Shown here one piece after another: positions 37,001 through 43,883 of a stretch of 64,000 bases of DNA (position 1 is the stretch's first letter; every line of letters begins with the position of its first letter). The DNA comes from Methanomassiliicoccales archaeon LGM-DZ1 (lineage in GTDB: Archaea; Thermoplasmatota; Thermoplasmata; Methanomassiliicoccales; Methanomethylophilaceae), in assembly GCA_030168595.1 (NCBI GenBank), contig CP115556.1, forward strand, positions 744,001 to 808,000, in the 5' to 3' direction. Below the pieces are notes generated by a model. It was not told the origin of the DNA. It saw nothing but the letters and a program-made list of their open reading frames with translations, and made no database searches. Position numbers and translations under genes: made by a program.

Positions 37001-37173
37001 ATGCACGCAGAGCAGTCGTTCGTGGGGAAGGTCTTGTCGAGCATGCACATGGTCCCGCCGATCGTGGGCAGCCTGTCCACGAGGTAGACGTGGATGTTCC
37101 TGTCCGCAAGATCGAGAGACGCCTGTATACCGGCGATTCCTCCGCCGATCACAAGAGCAGATTTGGTTGTCAA
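34099..37173 (-). CDS. hdrA: Heterodisulfide reductase subunit A, two-module (double-length) form
   Basis: HdrA holds the FAD that bifurcates electrons from hydrogen to ferredoxin and to the CoM-S-S-CoB heterodisulfide. At ~1,024 residues it is far longer than the usual ~650. The first module (about 1-455) has the FAD motif GGGIAGIQASLDLA, a ferredoxin-like site CTSCGDCVAKCP and CCGSRSHKK...CSSVCC. A second, canonical HdrA begins near residue 468 (VGVWVCHCGINIGSVV). It has its own FAD motif GGGITGMTAALDVA, CIGSRNEKVGYCSRVCC, and two C-terminal [4Fe-4S] sites (CNGCGTCEGCC, CKGCGCCVAACP). GGAGGT six bases upstream selects a TTG start at 37173. HdrB and HdrC are not adjacent. Confidence 0.93.
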   Translation of the reverse strand: MTTKSALVIGGGIAGIQASLDLADRNIHVYLVDRLPTIGGTMCMLDKTFPTNDCSACILSPKMADAAGHPNITLMTYHEVKKVDGEAGDFKVTVTKKARYVDPTLCTSCGDCVAKCPTRGIPNEFEYGLTTRRAIYIPHSQAVPRVALIDPRYCKKLRENKCGVCAKVCGKQAISYEDKDQDLTLDVGSIVVAAGFSVWNAKNASEYGYGRFKNVVTAIEYERMEGAAGPFDGHIPVPSTIVYDKFGVAQKGAGERGPKSVAWIQCCGSRSHKKNWKTYCSSVCCMYATKQAQITKEHGDVDEDIFFMDIRSYGKEFEAYIKRAEDEYGIHMHRGARVSNVEEDPETKQVTVNYTDKDNNPASKTFDIVVLSVGLEAPEGAEQLAQTLGIELNEYGFAKTTVFNPLETTRKGIFVTGAFAAPKDIPTSVAEASGASAKAGAYIVKDPDFVPCKPKVYPPEKDVAGKEPRVGVWVCHCGINIGSVVNVPACVEYAKTLPHVVVAVETKYACAQDTLMQISDFIKEHDLNRVVVASCTPRTHEPLFREACRNGGLNKYLYNMANIRDQCSWIHMHAPEAATTKAKDLIRMAVAKACLLEPLEGAEIPVTQSAAIIGGGITGMTAALDVAAQGVKVDLFERESELGGFARNFVHREDGKLVSEFLAETIKKVESCPLITVHKNAVIEDIPGYVGNFTVELASGEEIPAGAILFAVGAAQYKPVEYNYGSDPKVLTHVELEKKVAAGQFTGKNVVFIQCIGSRNEKVGYCSRVCCASAIRDAIEIKMADPTANVTIIHKDIRTYAFREDLYYKACQLGVRFLRRVNDDTLPKYDGNFVEAFDTTLGQEVKIPVDTLALSVGIAPMREEKEKLAVMVKVPLSKDGFYFEAHQKLRPVDFATEGVFVAGAAHWPKFMDECIAQGSGAASRMLTIITKDHLVSEGIVASVANPQLCNGCGTCEGCCEYHAITIVNGPDGRPVSQVNAGLCKGCGCCVAACPSGAMEQRGFRNSQIIAEIDAMFNRPLMEKE

Positions 37174-37246
37174 TTCATTACCTCCGTTCCCAATTTTTGG
37201 TTGGAATGAGAAATAGGATGGCAAGCGGTTATTAAACCCCGATTAT

Positions 37247-37264
37247 GAAGGTTTTTTATATCAT
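37247..37264 (-). promoter_or_regulatory. Promoter of hdrA-mvhDGA operon
   Basis: Minus strand TGATATAAAAAACC lies ~80 bases before the TTG start, in AT-rich DNA. Confidence 0.5.
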
Positions 37265-37529
37265 TGATACCATTATTTATTTTTACATTCTCGAAAATCA
37301 AATAAAAAACGGCTCAAACAAATTTTAGGTAGGGTAAAAAACCCAATGTGCCAGCATCGGAGCGCAACGGCTTCGATAGTGGTTTAGCCGATTAGGTAAA
37401 ATAACTATTTTCCCTGTACCTTAATCGCATAATAATTTCAAATTCGTATCCGTTTAAGATTTGCCTAAAATTTTTCAAATCAGGAACTCCTGCAGAATGG
37501 ATTAAATATCATTGGTTAGAGATTTGATT
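37265..37529. other. AT-rich intergenic DNA between hdrA and exosome operons
   Basis: No gene is seen. The stretch contains poly-A/T runs and a TATA-like GGATTAAATATC (37498-37509) pointing right. It separates the energy operon from the exosome superoperon. Confidence 0.5.
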
Positions 37530-37720
37530 TCAGTCCGCGATGCTGGGTATTGCAGGATGCTGTATCCATCTGCGATTCTCAGACCGTCCGGGGCCAGGCA
37601 GGCGGCTTGGGCCCGCACCGTCCGGGTTCCGCTGGACCGTAGGGCCGCTACGCCTCCGCAGCTCCCCCGGAGAGGGTCTTAGCCTCCGAGGAAACCCCTC
37701 CCGTCAGCGAACGATTAAAG
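37530..37720 (+). ncRNA. Possible structured RNA upstream of rnp2
   Basis: A GC-rich block begins about 25 bases after a TATA-like GGATTAAATATC and ends before the rnp2 start. It contains local hairpins: CGTAG-GGCCG-CTACG, CTCCG/CGGAG, GTCC/GGAC and AGGGT/ACCCC. No convincing protein is encoded. It lacks the motifs I would expect of SRP RNA, RNase P RNA or 5S rRNA. It could be a stable RNA, a structured 5' leader of the operon, or neither. Confidence 0.3.
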
Positions 37721-37746
37721 CGGTGCCGTGCGATGGGCCCGGCATC

Positions 37747-38067
37747 ATGACCGTCAAATCCAAGCGCGGGAGGCGCCGCTACATCGCGTTCAAAGTCTCC
37801 CCCGGCCTCACGGCACCGGAGCTGTCCCAAAAGGTGCCGAGGCAGTTCCGCGTCATCCAGTGCGCAGGGGGCATGGCGATAGTCCGGTGCTCCCCGGAGA
37901 CGGCGGACGGCTGCAAGGCAGCGGTCAGGCGCGCGGACCCTTCCTCCGAGCCGGTCCGCACATCGGGCACCCTGCGCACCCTCCGCGCCAGGTACCGCAT
38001 CCTCAGGGAGAATGCTCCGCCCAGGCCGCCCCGCAAGGTGCCTCCGGGAACGTCCGGCGCCCGCTGA
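37747..38067 (+). CDS. rnp2: Ribonuclease P protein component 2 (Pop5 family)
   Basis: The 106-residue protein starts MTVKSKRGRRRYIAFKVS. It has QFRVIQCAGGMAIVRCSPE and GTLRTLRARY, the Pop5 pattern that helps RNase P cut tRNA leaders. It sits directly before psmA, the position rnp2 holds in the archaeal exosome superoperon, which supports the call. The upstream neighbours seen in many archaea (rnp3, L15e) are absent. The protein is shorter than most homologues. Confidence 0.8.
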   Translation: MTVKSKRGRRRYIAFKVSPGLTAPELSQKVPRQFRVIQCAGGMAIVRCSPETADGCKAAVRRADPSSEPVRTSGTLRTLRARYRILRENAPPRPPRKVPPGTSGAR

Positions 38068-38125
38068 CCTCTGTGACGCGCTTTCTTATAGAAGCGCGTT
38101 CATACGAGGGCCACAGAGGATAACC

Positions 38126-38932
38126 ATGCAACCAGGACAAATGGCATATGATCGGGGGATAACCGTCTTCTCCCCTGACGGAAGGCTGTTCCAGGTAGAG
38201 TACGCCCGCGAGGCCGTCAAGAAGGGAGCGACGACCATCGGTGTCAAGTTCAAGGGCGGCGTGCTCCTGGCGGTGGACAAACGTGTCTCCTCCAAACTAG
38301 TGGAGCCCGATTCCATCGAGAAGATCTACAACATCGACGATTACATCGGCTGCGCGACCTCCGGCCTGGTCGCGGATGCCAGGATCCTCGTCGACCAGGC
38401 GAGGAAAGAGGCCCAGATCCACCGCGTCAACTACGGGGAGAACATCGGCGTGGAGATGCTGACCAAGAAGGTCTGCGACTACGAGCAGAACTTCACCCAG
38501 TACGGAGGGGCCAGGCCCTTCGGCACCGCCCTGCTCGTGGCGGGGACCGACGACCTGGGCATCCACCTGTTCGAGACCGACCCGTCCGGCGCGCTCGTGG
38601 CGTACAAGGCGAGCTGCATCGGGAGCGGGCGCGCCGTGGCGATGGAGGTCTTCGAGAAATCGTACCGCGACGGGATGCCCTACGGGGAGGCGCTAAAGCT
38701 CGCCCTCGAGGCCCTTTCCGCGGCCATCGAGGAGGACCTGAAGCCGGAATCCGTGGAGATCGGCGTCGTCGAGGAGGGCTCCAAGTTCAGGCGCCTCAGC
38801 GACGATGAGAAGGCCGAGGCCATCAAGGGCATCGGGAAGAAGGATGCCGGCTCCGAGGACGGCGCCGACAGCGAGGACAAACCGAAGAGATCCCCGAGGA
38901 CCAAGAAGGCCGTCAAGAAGACCGAAGAGTGA
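38126..38932 (+). CDS. psmA: Proteasome alpha subunit
   Basis: PsmA forms the outer rings of the 20S proteasome. The N-terminus YDRGITVFSPDGRLFQVEYA is the gate region shared by all alpha subunits; KGGVLLAVDKRVSSKLVEP and IGCATSGLVADARILVD follow. Of 268 residues, the last ~35 are a Lys/Glu/Asp-rich tail. It lies in the exosome superoperon, six bases before SBDS. Confidence 0.96.
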   Translation: MQPGQMAYDRGITVFSPDGRLFQVEYAREAVKKGATTIGVKFKGGVLLAVDKRVSSKLVEPDSIEKIYNIDDYIGCATSGLVADARILVDQARKEAQIHRVNYGENIGVEMLTKKVCDYEQNFTQYGGARPFGTALLVAGTDDLGIHLFETDPSGALVAYKASCIGSGRAVAMEVFEKSYRDGMPYGEALKLALEALSAAIEEDLKPESVEIGVVEEGSKFRRLSDDEKAEAIKGIGKKDAGSEDGADSEDKPKRSPRTKKAVKKTEE

Positions 38933-38937
38933 GACCG

Positions 38938-39642
38938 ATGGTCGACCTCGATGATGCGATTGTCGCAAGGCTCGAGAGCCATGGGGAAAGGTTCGAGGTC
39001 CTCCTCGACCCCAAGGCGATGGACCTCATAAAGCAGGGCAAGGATGTGGACCTCGCGGACTATCTGGCCGTCGAGGATGTCTTCAAGGACGCCCGCAAGG
39101 GCACCCGGCCCGCGGAGTCCGCCATGAAGGAGGTCTTCGGAGATTACGCCGGCGACCCCATCGCCGTCGCGAAGCACATCATCGAGAAGGGAGAGGTCCA
39201 GATGACGGCCGAGCAGCGCAGGGAGCTGCTCGATGCCAAGAGGAAGCGCGTCATAGCGTACATCTCGGCCAACGCCATCAACCCGCAGACCAAGCTCCCC
39301 CATCCCCCGCTGAGGATCCAGCTCGCCCTCGAGGAGGGCAAGTACCATGTCGACGCCAAGAGGCCGTTCGACAAGGAGGTCGAGGAGGCCATGAAGGTCC
39401 TCCGCCCCCTTCTCCCCATCAGGTTCGAGAAGAGCAGGGTCGCGATCAAGCTCAGGGGGGAGGACTACGGCCGCTGCATCGAGGAGATCTCGAAGTTCGG
39501 CCTGGTGGACAGGGAGGAATGGACCCCGGACGGCTCGTGGATAGGGATGCTTGAGATCCCCGCGGGCCTCATAACCGACCTCACCAACAACCTGAAGAAC
39601 CGCACCCACGGGAAGGCCCAGATAAAACTGGTCTCGTCGTGA
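38938..39642 (+). CDS. sbds: Ribosome maturation protein SBDS
   Basis: This is the archaeal homologue of Sdo1/SBDS, which helps release aIF6 from new 50S subunits. The 234 residues include ALESHGERFEVLLDP-like RLESHGERFEVLLDPKAM, then ADYLAVEDVFKDARKG and AEQRRELLDAKRKRVIAYIS. MPHPPLRIQ-like PHPPLRIQLALEEGKYHVD follows. A GTG three codons upstream overlaps the psmA stop and is an alternative start. Confidence 0.95.
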   Translation: MVDLDDAIVARLESHGERFEVLLDPKAMDLIKQGKDVDLADYLAVEDVFKDARKGTRPAESAMKEVFGDYAGDPIAVAKHIIEKGEVQMTAEQRRELLDAKRKRVIAYISANAINPQTKLPHPPLRIQLALEEGKYHVDAKRPFDKEVEEAMKVLRPLLPIRFEKSRVAIKLRGEDYGRCIEEISKFGLVDREEWTPDGSWIGMLEIPAGLITDLTNNLKNRTHGKAQIKLVSS

Positions 39643-39672
39643 GCGGCCTGCATCATTACGGAGAGATAACAT

Positions 39673-40440
39673 ATGTCTTTTGAGAGAAGGGGCCCCGGGC
39701 CCGAGAGAGAGAGCCGCAGCGGCCCCCGCGACGGCAGAGGCCCGAGGAGGCCCAGGGAGATCGTCGTACCGGGCGATGTCCTCGGCCCGTCCGACAGGTA
39801 CGCCCCGGGAGAGAATGCTTACGAAGCGGACGGCTCCGTCCGCGCCTGCATAACCGGGCTGAAGAACTACACCGGCGACGCCGTCGGGGTCATCCCCATG
39901 GGCGGCTGCTACATGCCGGTCGCCGGCGACACCGTCATCGGCATCATAATCGACGTGGGCCCGTCCAACTGGATGGTCGACATCCGCTCGCCCTATCCCG
40001 CCCCGCTCCATGTGAGCGAGGTCCCCTGGAAGGTCGAGTTCGGGGACACCTCCAGGTTCCTGACGGTCGGCGACGTCGTCCTGCTGAAGATACTGATGGT
40101 CGACGAGGCCAAGAAGGTCTCCGTGACGATGAAGGACTCCGGCCTCAGGAAGATCGAGGGCGGCATACTCACCGAGATCGACCACAACAAGATCTCCCGC
40201 GTGATCGGCAAGGCGGGATCGATGATCCAGATGCTGAAGAACATGACCGACTGCCGCATTTTCGTGGGGCAGAACGGCAGGATATGGATCGACGGGGACG
40301 GCATGAACGCGGAGGCCGCCGAAGCGGCCGTGAAGATGATCGAGGCCGAGTCGAGATCGGCCGACCTGACCGAGAGGGTCCAGAGGTTCCTGTCGGAGAA
40401 GGTGCCCCGGTCCGGGGACGCAGAGGAGGGATCTGAATGA
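39673..40440 (+). CDS. rrp4: Exosome complex RNA-binding protein Rrp4
   Basis: Rrp4 caps the archaeal exosome and guides RNA into it. After a charged Arg/Gly-rich N-terminus come VVPGDVLGPSDRYAPGENAY, an S1 domain (about 75-150: VGDVVLLKILMVDEAKKVSVTM) and a KH domain (about 165-225: ISRVIGKAGSMIQMLKNMT). The 255 residues are about normal. Its stop overlaps the rrp41 start (ATGA). Confidence 0.95.
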   Translation: MSFERRGPGPERESRSGPRDGRGPRRPREIVVPGDVLGPSDRYAPGENAYEADGSVRACITGLKNYTGDAVGVIPMGGCYMPVAGDTVIGIIIDVGPSNWMVDIRSPYPAPLHVSEVPWKVEFGDTSRFLTVGDVVLLKILMVDEAKKVSVTMKDSGLRKIEGGILTEIDHNKISRVIGKAGSMIQMLKNMTDCRIFVGQNGRIWIDGDGMNAEAAEAAVKMIEAESRSADLTERVQRFLSEKVPRSGDAEEGSE

Positions 40441-41180
40441 GCGGACACACTGACATGGTGCTGGTCAACGACGACGGCATCAGGATTGACGGAAGGAGAT
40501 GCGACGAGAAGAGGCCGATCAAGATCGAGGCGGGCGTCCTGAAGAACGCGGACGGCTCGTGCTACCTCGAGATCGGGAAGAACAAGGTCCTGTGCGCGGT
40601 GTACGGGCCCAGGGAATGCCGGCCGAAGCACATGCAGGACCCCACCAAGGCCGTCATCCAGGTGAGGTACAACATGCAGGCGTACTCCGTGAGCGACAGG
40701 AAGAGGCCCGGGACCGACAGGAGGTCCGTCGAGATCTCCAAGCTCATCTCCGAGGCCCTGAGCTCCGTCGTCATGACCGAGCTCTACCCGCGCGCCTCCA
40801 TCGACGTGTACATCGAGATCCTCCAGGCCAACGCCGGGACCAGGTGCGCCGGGCTCTCGGCCGCCTCGGTCGCGCTCGCGGACGCCGGGATCCCCATGAG
40901 GGACCTGATCCCCGCCATCGCCTGCGGCAAGGCCGACGGCCACGTCGTCCTCGACCTCAACAAGGAGGAGGACAACTACGGGCAGGCCGATGTCCCCCTG
41001 GCCATCATACCCAGCACCGACGAGATCGTCCTGCTGCAGATGGACGGGAACATGACCCGCGAGGAGCTCGACAGGGGCCTCGACATGGCGTTCGGCGCCG
41101 CCCATGAGCTCAACGCCATCCAGAGGGATGCCCTCAAGCGCAAATACACCGAGAAAGCGTCCAAGGAGGCGTCCGAATGA
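40437..41180 (+). CDS. rrp41: Exosome complex exonuclease Rrp41
   Basis: Rrp41 is the catalytic RNase PH subunit of the exosome ring. It has RIDGRRCDEKRPIKIEAGVL, the phosphate and RNA-binding RKRPGTDRRS-like KRPGTDRRSVEIS, and CAGLSAASVALADAGIPMRD. Active-site acidic residues appear in LDLNKEEDNYGQADVPLAI. It has 247 residues and overlaps its neighbours on both sides. Confidence 0.96.
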   Translation: MSGHTDMVLVNDDGIRIDGRRCDEKRPIKIEAGVLKNADGSCYLEIGKNKVLCAVYGPRECRPKHMQDPTKAVIQVRYNMQAYSVSDRKRPGTDRRSVEISKLISEALSSVVMTELYPRASIDVYIEILQANAGTRCAGLSAASVALADAGIPMRDLIPAIACGKADGHVVLDLNKEEDNYGQADVPLAIIPSTDEIVLLQMDGNMTREELDRGLDMAFGAAHELNAIQRDALKRKYTEKASKEASE

Positions 41181-41983
41181 GCAACTACATCGTATCCCAG
41201 ATCAAGAGGGACCACCTCATGAACCTGCTCGCCGAGGGCAGGAGGGCGGACGGCAGGCAGCTCGACGAGGTCAGGAAGATCTCCGTCGAGACCGGCATCA
41301 TCGCCTCGGCCGAGGGCTCCGCCAAGGTCAGCCTCGGCGACACGACGGTCATCGCCGGCGTGAAGATCATCCCCGGAGCGCCCTACATGGACGCCCCCGG
41401 AGACGGAGTCATCACCACCGGGGCCGAGCTCATCCCGATGGCCCACGAGTCGTTCGAGTCCGGGCCCCCCTCGGAGGACGCCATCGAGTTGGCCCGCGTG
41501 GTCGACCGCGGCATCCGCGAGTCCGGCATGATCGACGTCAAGCAGCTGTGCATCAAGAAGGGGGAGGAGATCTGGATGATCTACATCGACATCTACGCCC
41601 TCGACTTCGACGGCAACCTGTTCGACGCCTGCAACCTGGCGGCGGTCATGGCCCTCAAGACGGCGACCGTCCCCTGGAAGCAGTACGGGAAGAGCAGGAC
41701 GGACGACGACGGCAATGTGACCGAGATGGAGGACTGCCCCCTGCCGATCACCTGCACGCCCATCTCCGTCACCGAATGCAAAATAGGCAATGATTTAATA
41801 GTAGACCCTAATTTCGACGAGGAAGCCATTTCTTCAGCCCGTCTAACCGTCACGACCGACGATAACGGCAACTTCAGGGCCATGCAGAAAGGCGGAAAGG
41901 GATCGATCACCCGCGGTGACCTCTCGCTCTGCCTCGACAGGGCCGTCGAGATTGGCAGACAGATCAGAAAGATCATCGGGTGA
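41177..41983 (+). CDS. rrp42: Exosome complex component Rrp42
   Basis: Rrp42 pairs with Rrp41 in the hexameric exosome ring but is not catalytic itself. Features: EGRRADGRQLDEVRKISVE, EGSAKVSLGDTTVIAGVKI, LARVVDRGIRESGMID, and DVYALDFDGNLFDACNLA-like DIYALDFDGNLFDACNLAA. The 268 residues are full length. Translation is coupled to rrp41 by an ATGA overlap. Confidence 0.95.
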   Translation: MSNYIVSQIKRDHLMNLLAEGRRADGRQLDEVRKISVETGIIASAEGSAKVSLGDTTVIAGVKIIPGAPYMDAPGDGVITTGAELIPMAHESFESGPPSEDAIELARVVDRGIRESGMIDVKQLCIKKGEEIWMIYIDIYALDFDGNLFDACNLAAVMALKTATVPWKQYGKSRTDDDGNVTEMEDCPLPITCTPISVTECKIGNDLIVDPNFDEEAISSARLTVTTDDNGNFRAMQKGGKGSITRGDLSLCLDRAVEIGRQIRKIIG

Positions 41984-41988
41984 TTAGA

Positions 41989-42303
41989 ATGTCCAAGAGA
42001 ACCGAGAAAGCAGGAACCTCCGGAAGGTTCGGAGCCAGGTACGGAGTCGTCGTGCGCAACAGGGTCAAGACCATCGAGGCCCACCAGAAAGCCAGGCATG
42101 AGTGCCCCGAGTGCCACCACATGTCCGTCACCAGGGTAGCGTCCGGCATCTGGCAGTGCAGGCACTGCGGCAACAAGTTCGCGGCCGCGGCCTACAGCCC
42201 CAGGACCAAGAAGACCACCGACGCCCTCGTCGCCGCCAAGGCCGCGAAGGCTGCCGAAGCGAAAGCGGCCCCCTCCGCGGAGCCCGCCGCTGCGGCCGAG
42301 TGA
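41989..42303 (+). CDS. rpl37ae: 50S ribosomal protein eL43 (L37Ae)
   Basis: This zinc-finger ribosomal protein has two cysteine pairs, CPECHH and CRHCGNKF, and the family N-terminus EKAGTSGRFGARYGVVVRNR. The 104 residues end in an Ala/Lys-rich tail. It lies six bases after rrp42. Confidence 0.95.
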   Translation: MSKRTEKAGTSGRFGARYGVVVRNRVKTIEAHQKARHECPECHHMSVTRVASGIWQCRHCGNKFAAAAYSPRTKKTTDALVAAKAAKAAEAKAAPSAEPAAAAE

Positions 42304-42321
42304 AACTGACCGGCGGTCGAA

Positions 42322-42453
42322 ATGTACAGATGCGCCAAGTGCAACGAGCCCATCAGGAACATGACCGCGATCGGGCTCCAGTGCGACAAGTGCGGCTCCA
42401 GGATCTTCATCAAGGAGAGACCCAACTCCAAGAAGACCCTGAAATCCGACTGA
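42322..42453 (+). CDS. rpoP: DNA-directed RNA polymerase subunit P (Rpb12-like)
   Basis: This 43-residue protein (MYRCAKCNEPIRNMTAIG, then CDKCGSRIFIKERP) is the archaeal Rpb12/RpoP zinc-ribbon subunit, with four cysteines. Its position between eL43 and the KEOPS/prefoldin genes is the standard one. The stop overlaps the pcc1 start region by one base spacing. Confidence 0.93.
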   Translation: MYRCAKCNEPIRNMTAIGLQCDKCGSRIFIKERPNSKKTLKSD

Positions 42454-42454
42454 T

Positions 42455-42694
42455 ATGCCGGAAGCGGTCCTGAGGATATCGGGCGCCGGTGCGGCCGTTT
42501 CGGCCGCGGCGCTCGCTCCGGAGGTCCACCGGGACCTCTCCCGGACGCATGCCGAGATCAGGGAGGAGAACGGGGAGACCGTCCTCGCGATCGAAGCGTC
42601 CGATACGTCCGCCGTCCGCGCGGCGCTCAACTCTTTTCTTGAATGCGTCGCAGTCACCGACAGCATCGCTAAACTGACCGAGGAATCAAAATGA
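42455..42694 (+). CDS. pcc1: KEOPS complex subunit Pcc1
   Basis: Pcc1 dimerises within the KEOPS complex that makes t6A37 in tRNAs. The 79-residue protein shows the short alpha/beta pattern ending in SAVRAALNSFLECVAVTDSI, typical of Pcc1. The other KEOPS genes are not in the window. It overlaps prefoldin beta by four bases. Confidence 0.85.
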   Translation: MPEAVLRISGAGAAVSAAALAPEVHRDLSRTHAEIREENGETVLAIEASDTSAVRAALNSFLECVAVTDSIAKLTEESK

Positions 42695-43092
42695 ACGGAA
42701 TAAGCCCCCAGCTGCAGAATCAGATCACCCAGTTCCAGCAGGTGCAGCAGCAGCTCCAGACGGTTCTCTCCCAGAAGAGCCAGATGGAGGCTCAGCAGAA
42801 GGAGCTCCAGAGGACCGTCGAGGAACTGGAGAAATCCAAGGGCGACGTCTACCGCAATGTCGGCGTCCTCCTCATCAAGGTGGATGACAAAGAGGCCCTC
42901 AAGGCCGAGCTCGAGGAGTCCCTCGAGACCGTCGGGATACGCATCCGCGGCCTCGAGAAGCAGGAGAAGGACCTCCGCGCCAAATACGAGATGCTCCAGA
43001 GCAACATCAACAACGCCATGGGCGCTTCCGCCCGTGCCGCTCCCCGCGCCGCCGCGGCCAAGCGCTCCGACGACGAGGAAGAGGACGACTGA
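42691..43092 (+). CDS. pfdB: Prefoldin beta subunit
   Basis: Prefoldin holds unfolded proteins for the thermosome. The 133-residue protein has two long coiled-coil helices rich in Gln, Glu and Lys (QITQFQQVQQQLQTVLSQKS; LEKQEKDLRAKYEMLQSNI). A short beta hairpin (VYRNVGVLLIKVD) lies between them. It ends with an acidic tail and is the last gene of the exosome superoperon. Confidence 0.94.
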   Translation: MNGISPQLQNQITQFQQVQQQLQTVLSQKSQMEAQQKELQRTVEELEKSKGDVYRNVGVLLIKVDDKEALKAELEESLETVGIRIRGLEKQEKDLRAKYEMLQSNINNAMGASARAAPRAAAAKRSDDEEEDD

Positions 43093-43101
43093 AACCTTTC
43101 A

Positions 43102-43137
43102 GGGGCTCGCGTGAGCGTAGCCCCGTCACATTTTTTA
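43102..43137 (+). terminator. Terminator of exosome superoperon
   Basis: GGGGCT/AGCCCC stem with an inner CGC/GCG part is followed by CACATTTTTTAT, which may also serve as the next promoter. Confidence 0.65.
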
Positions 43138-43160
43138 TCCGACCGCCCGGATAACCATGC

Positions 43161-43883
43161 ATGACCGATGCTTTGGTCCTCCGGGACGTATGCAAGGCCT
43201 ACGGGGACCGCGAAGCGGTCAAGGGTATCAGCTTCAGTGTCGGCGAGGGCGAGATATTCGGCCTCATCGGACCGAACGGCGCCGGGAAGACCACGACGCT
43301 CAGGATGATCTGCACCCTGCTCGGGATCACCTCCGGCACCATCAGCGTCTGCGGCCATGACGTCTCATCCGAAGGCGATGCGGTCCGCAGGATAATCAGC
43401 TACCTCCCCGAGGACTCCGGGGCCTACAAGGACCTGACCGGGAGGCAGTACATCCGCTTCATGGCGGGCTTCTTCGCCTCCGGCGCGGAATTCGACGGCA
43501 TGGTCGCGCGCGGCATCGAGACGGCCGGCCTCGGCCCCAGGATCGACTCCAAAGTGAGCACTTACAGCAAAGGGATGACGCGCAGGCTTCTCATCGCGAG
43601 GGCCATGATGCCCTCGCCGCGCCTGGCGGTGATGGACGAGATAACCTCGGGGCTGGACGTCCTCAACGCCTATGACATCCGCGAATCGGTCAAGCGCATC
43701 GCGGAGAACGGGACGACCGTCCTGATCTCGAGCCACAACATGTTCGAGGTCGAGAGCCTGTGCCACAGGGTGGCGATGATAAACAAAGGCAGGATCGTCG
43801 AGCTCGGGACACCCCGGGAGCTCATGGACAAATACGGCGCCAAGAACCTCGAGGAGGTCTTCGTCAGGGCGGTGAGAGGATGA
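43161..43883 (+). CDS. ABC transporter ATP-binding protein (NatA-like)
   Basis: The 240-residue ATPase has Walker A GPNGAGKTTT near residue 40. The signature position reads YSKGMTRRLLIARAM, and Walker B is LAVMDEITSGLD followed by ISSHNM. It overlaps the permease gene by four bases. The pair is a NatAB / ABC-2 type exporter; sodium, drugs or other small molecules are possible substrates. Confidence 0.9.
   Translation: MTDALVLRDVCKAYGDREAVKGISFSVGEGEIFGLIGPNGAGKTTTLRMICTLLGITSGTISVCGHDVSSEGDAVRRIISYLPEDSGAYKDLTGRQYIRFMAGFFASGAEFDGMVARGIETAGLGPRIDSKVSTYSKGMTRRLLIARAMMPSPRLAVMDEITSGLDVLNAYDIRESVKRIAENGTTVLISSHNMFEVESLCHRVAMINKGRIVELGTPRELMDKYGAKNLEEVFVRAVRG

Noticed and set aside
34099-37173. 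Selenocysteine in HdrA or the hydrogenase
   Set aside because: The cysteine positions are encoded by TGC/TGT, and TGA is the standard stop throughout the window.
34093-37209. A 1,000-codon frame on the plus strand opposite hdrA
   Set aside because: It is Gly/Asp/Leu/Val-rich, has no domain motif and mirrors hdrA codon for codon. GC-rich genes here often leave the opposite strand open.
37530-37720. SRP RNA, RNase P RNA or 5S rRNA in the GC-rich block
   Set aside because: The key conserved motifs of each were not found, so only a generic structured-RNA call is kept.
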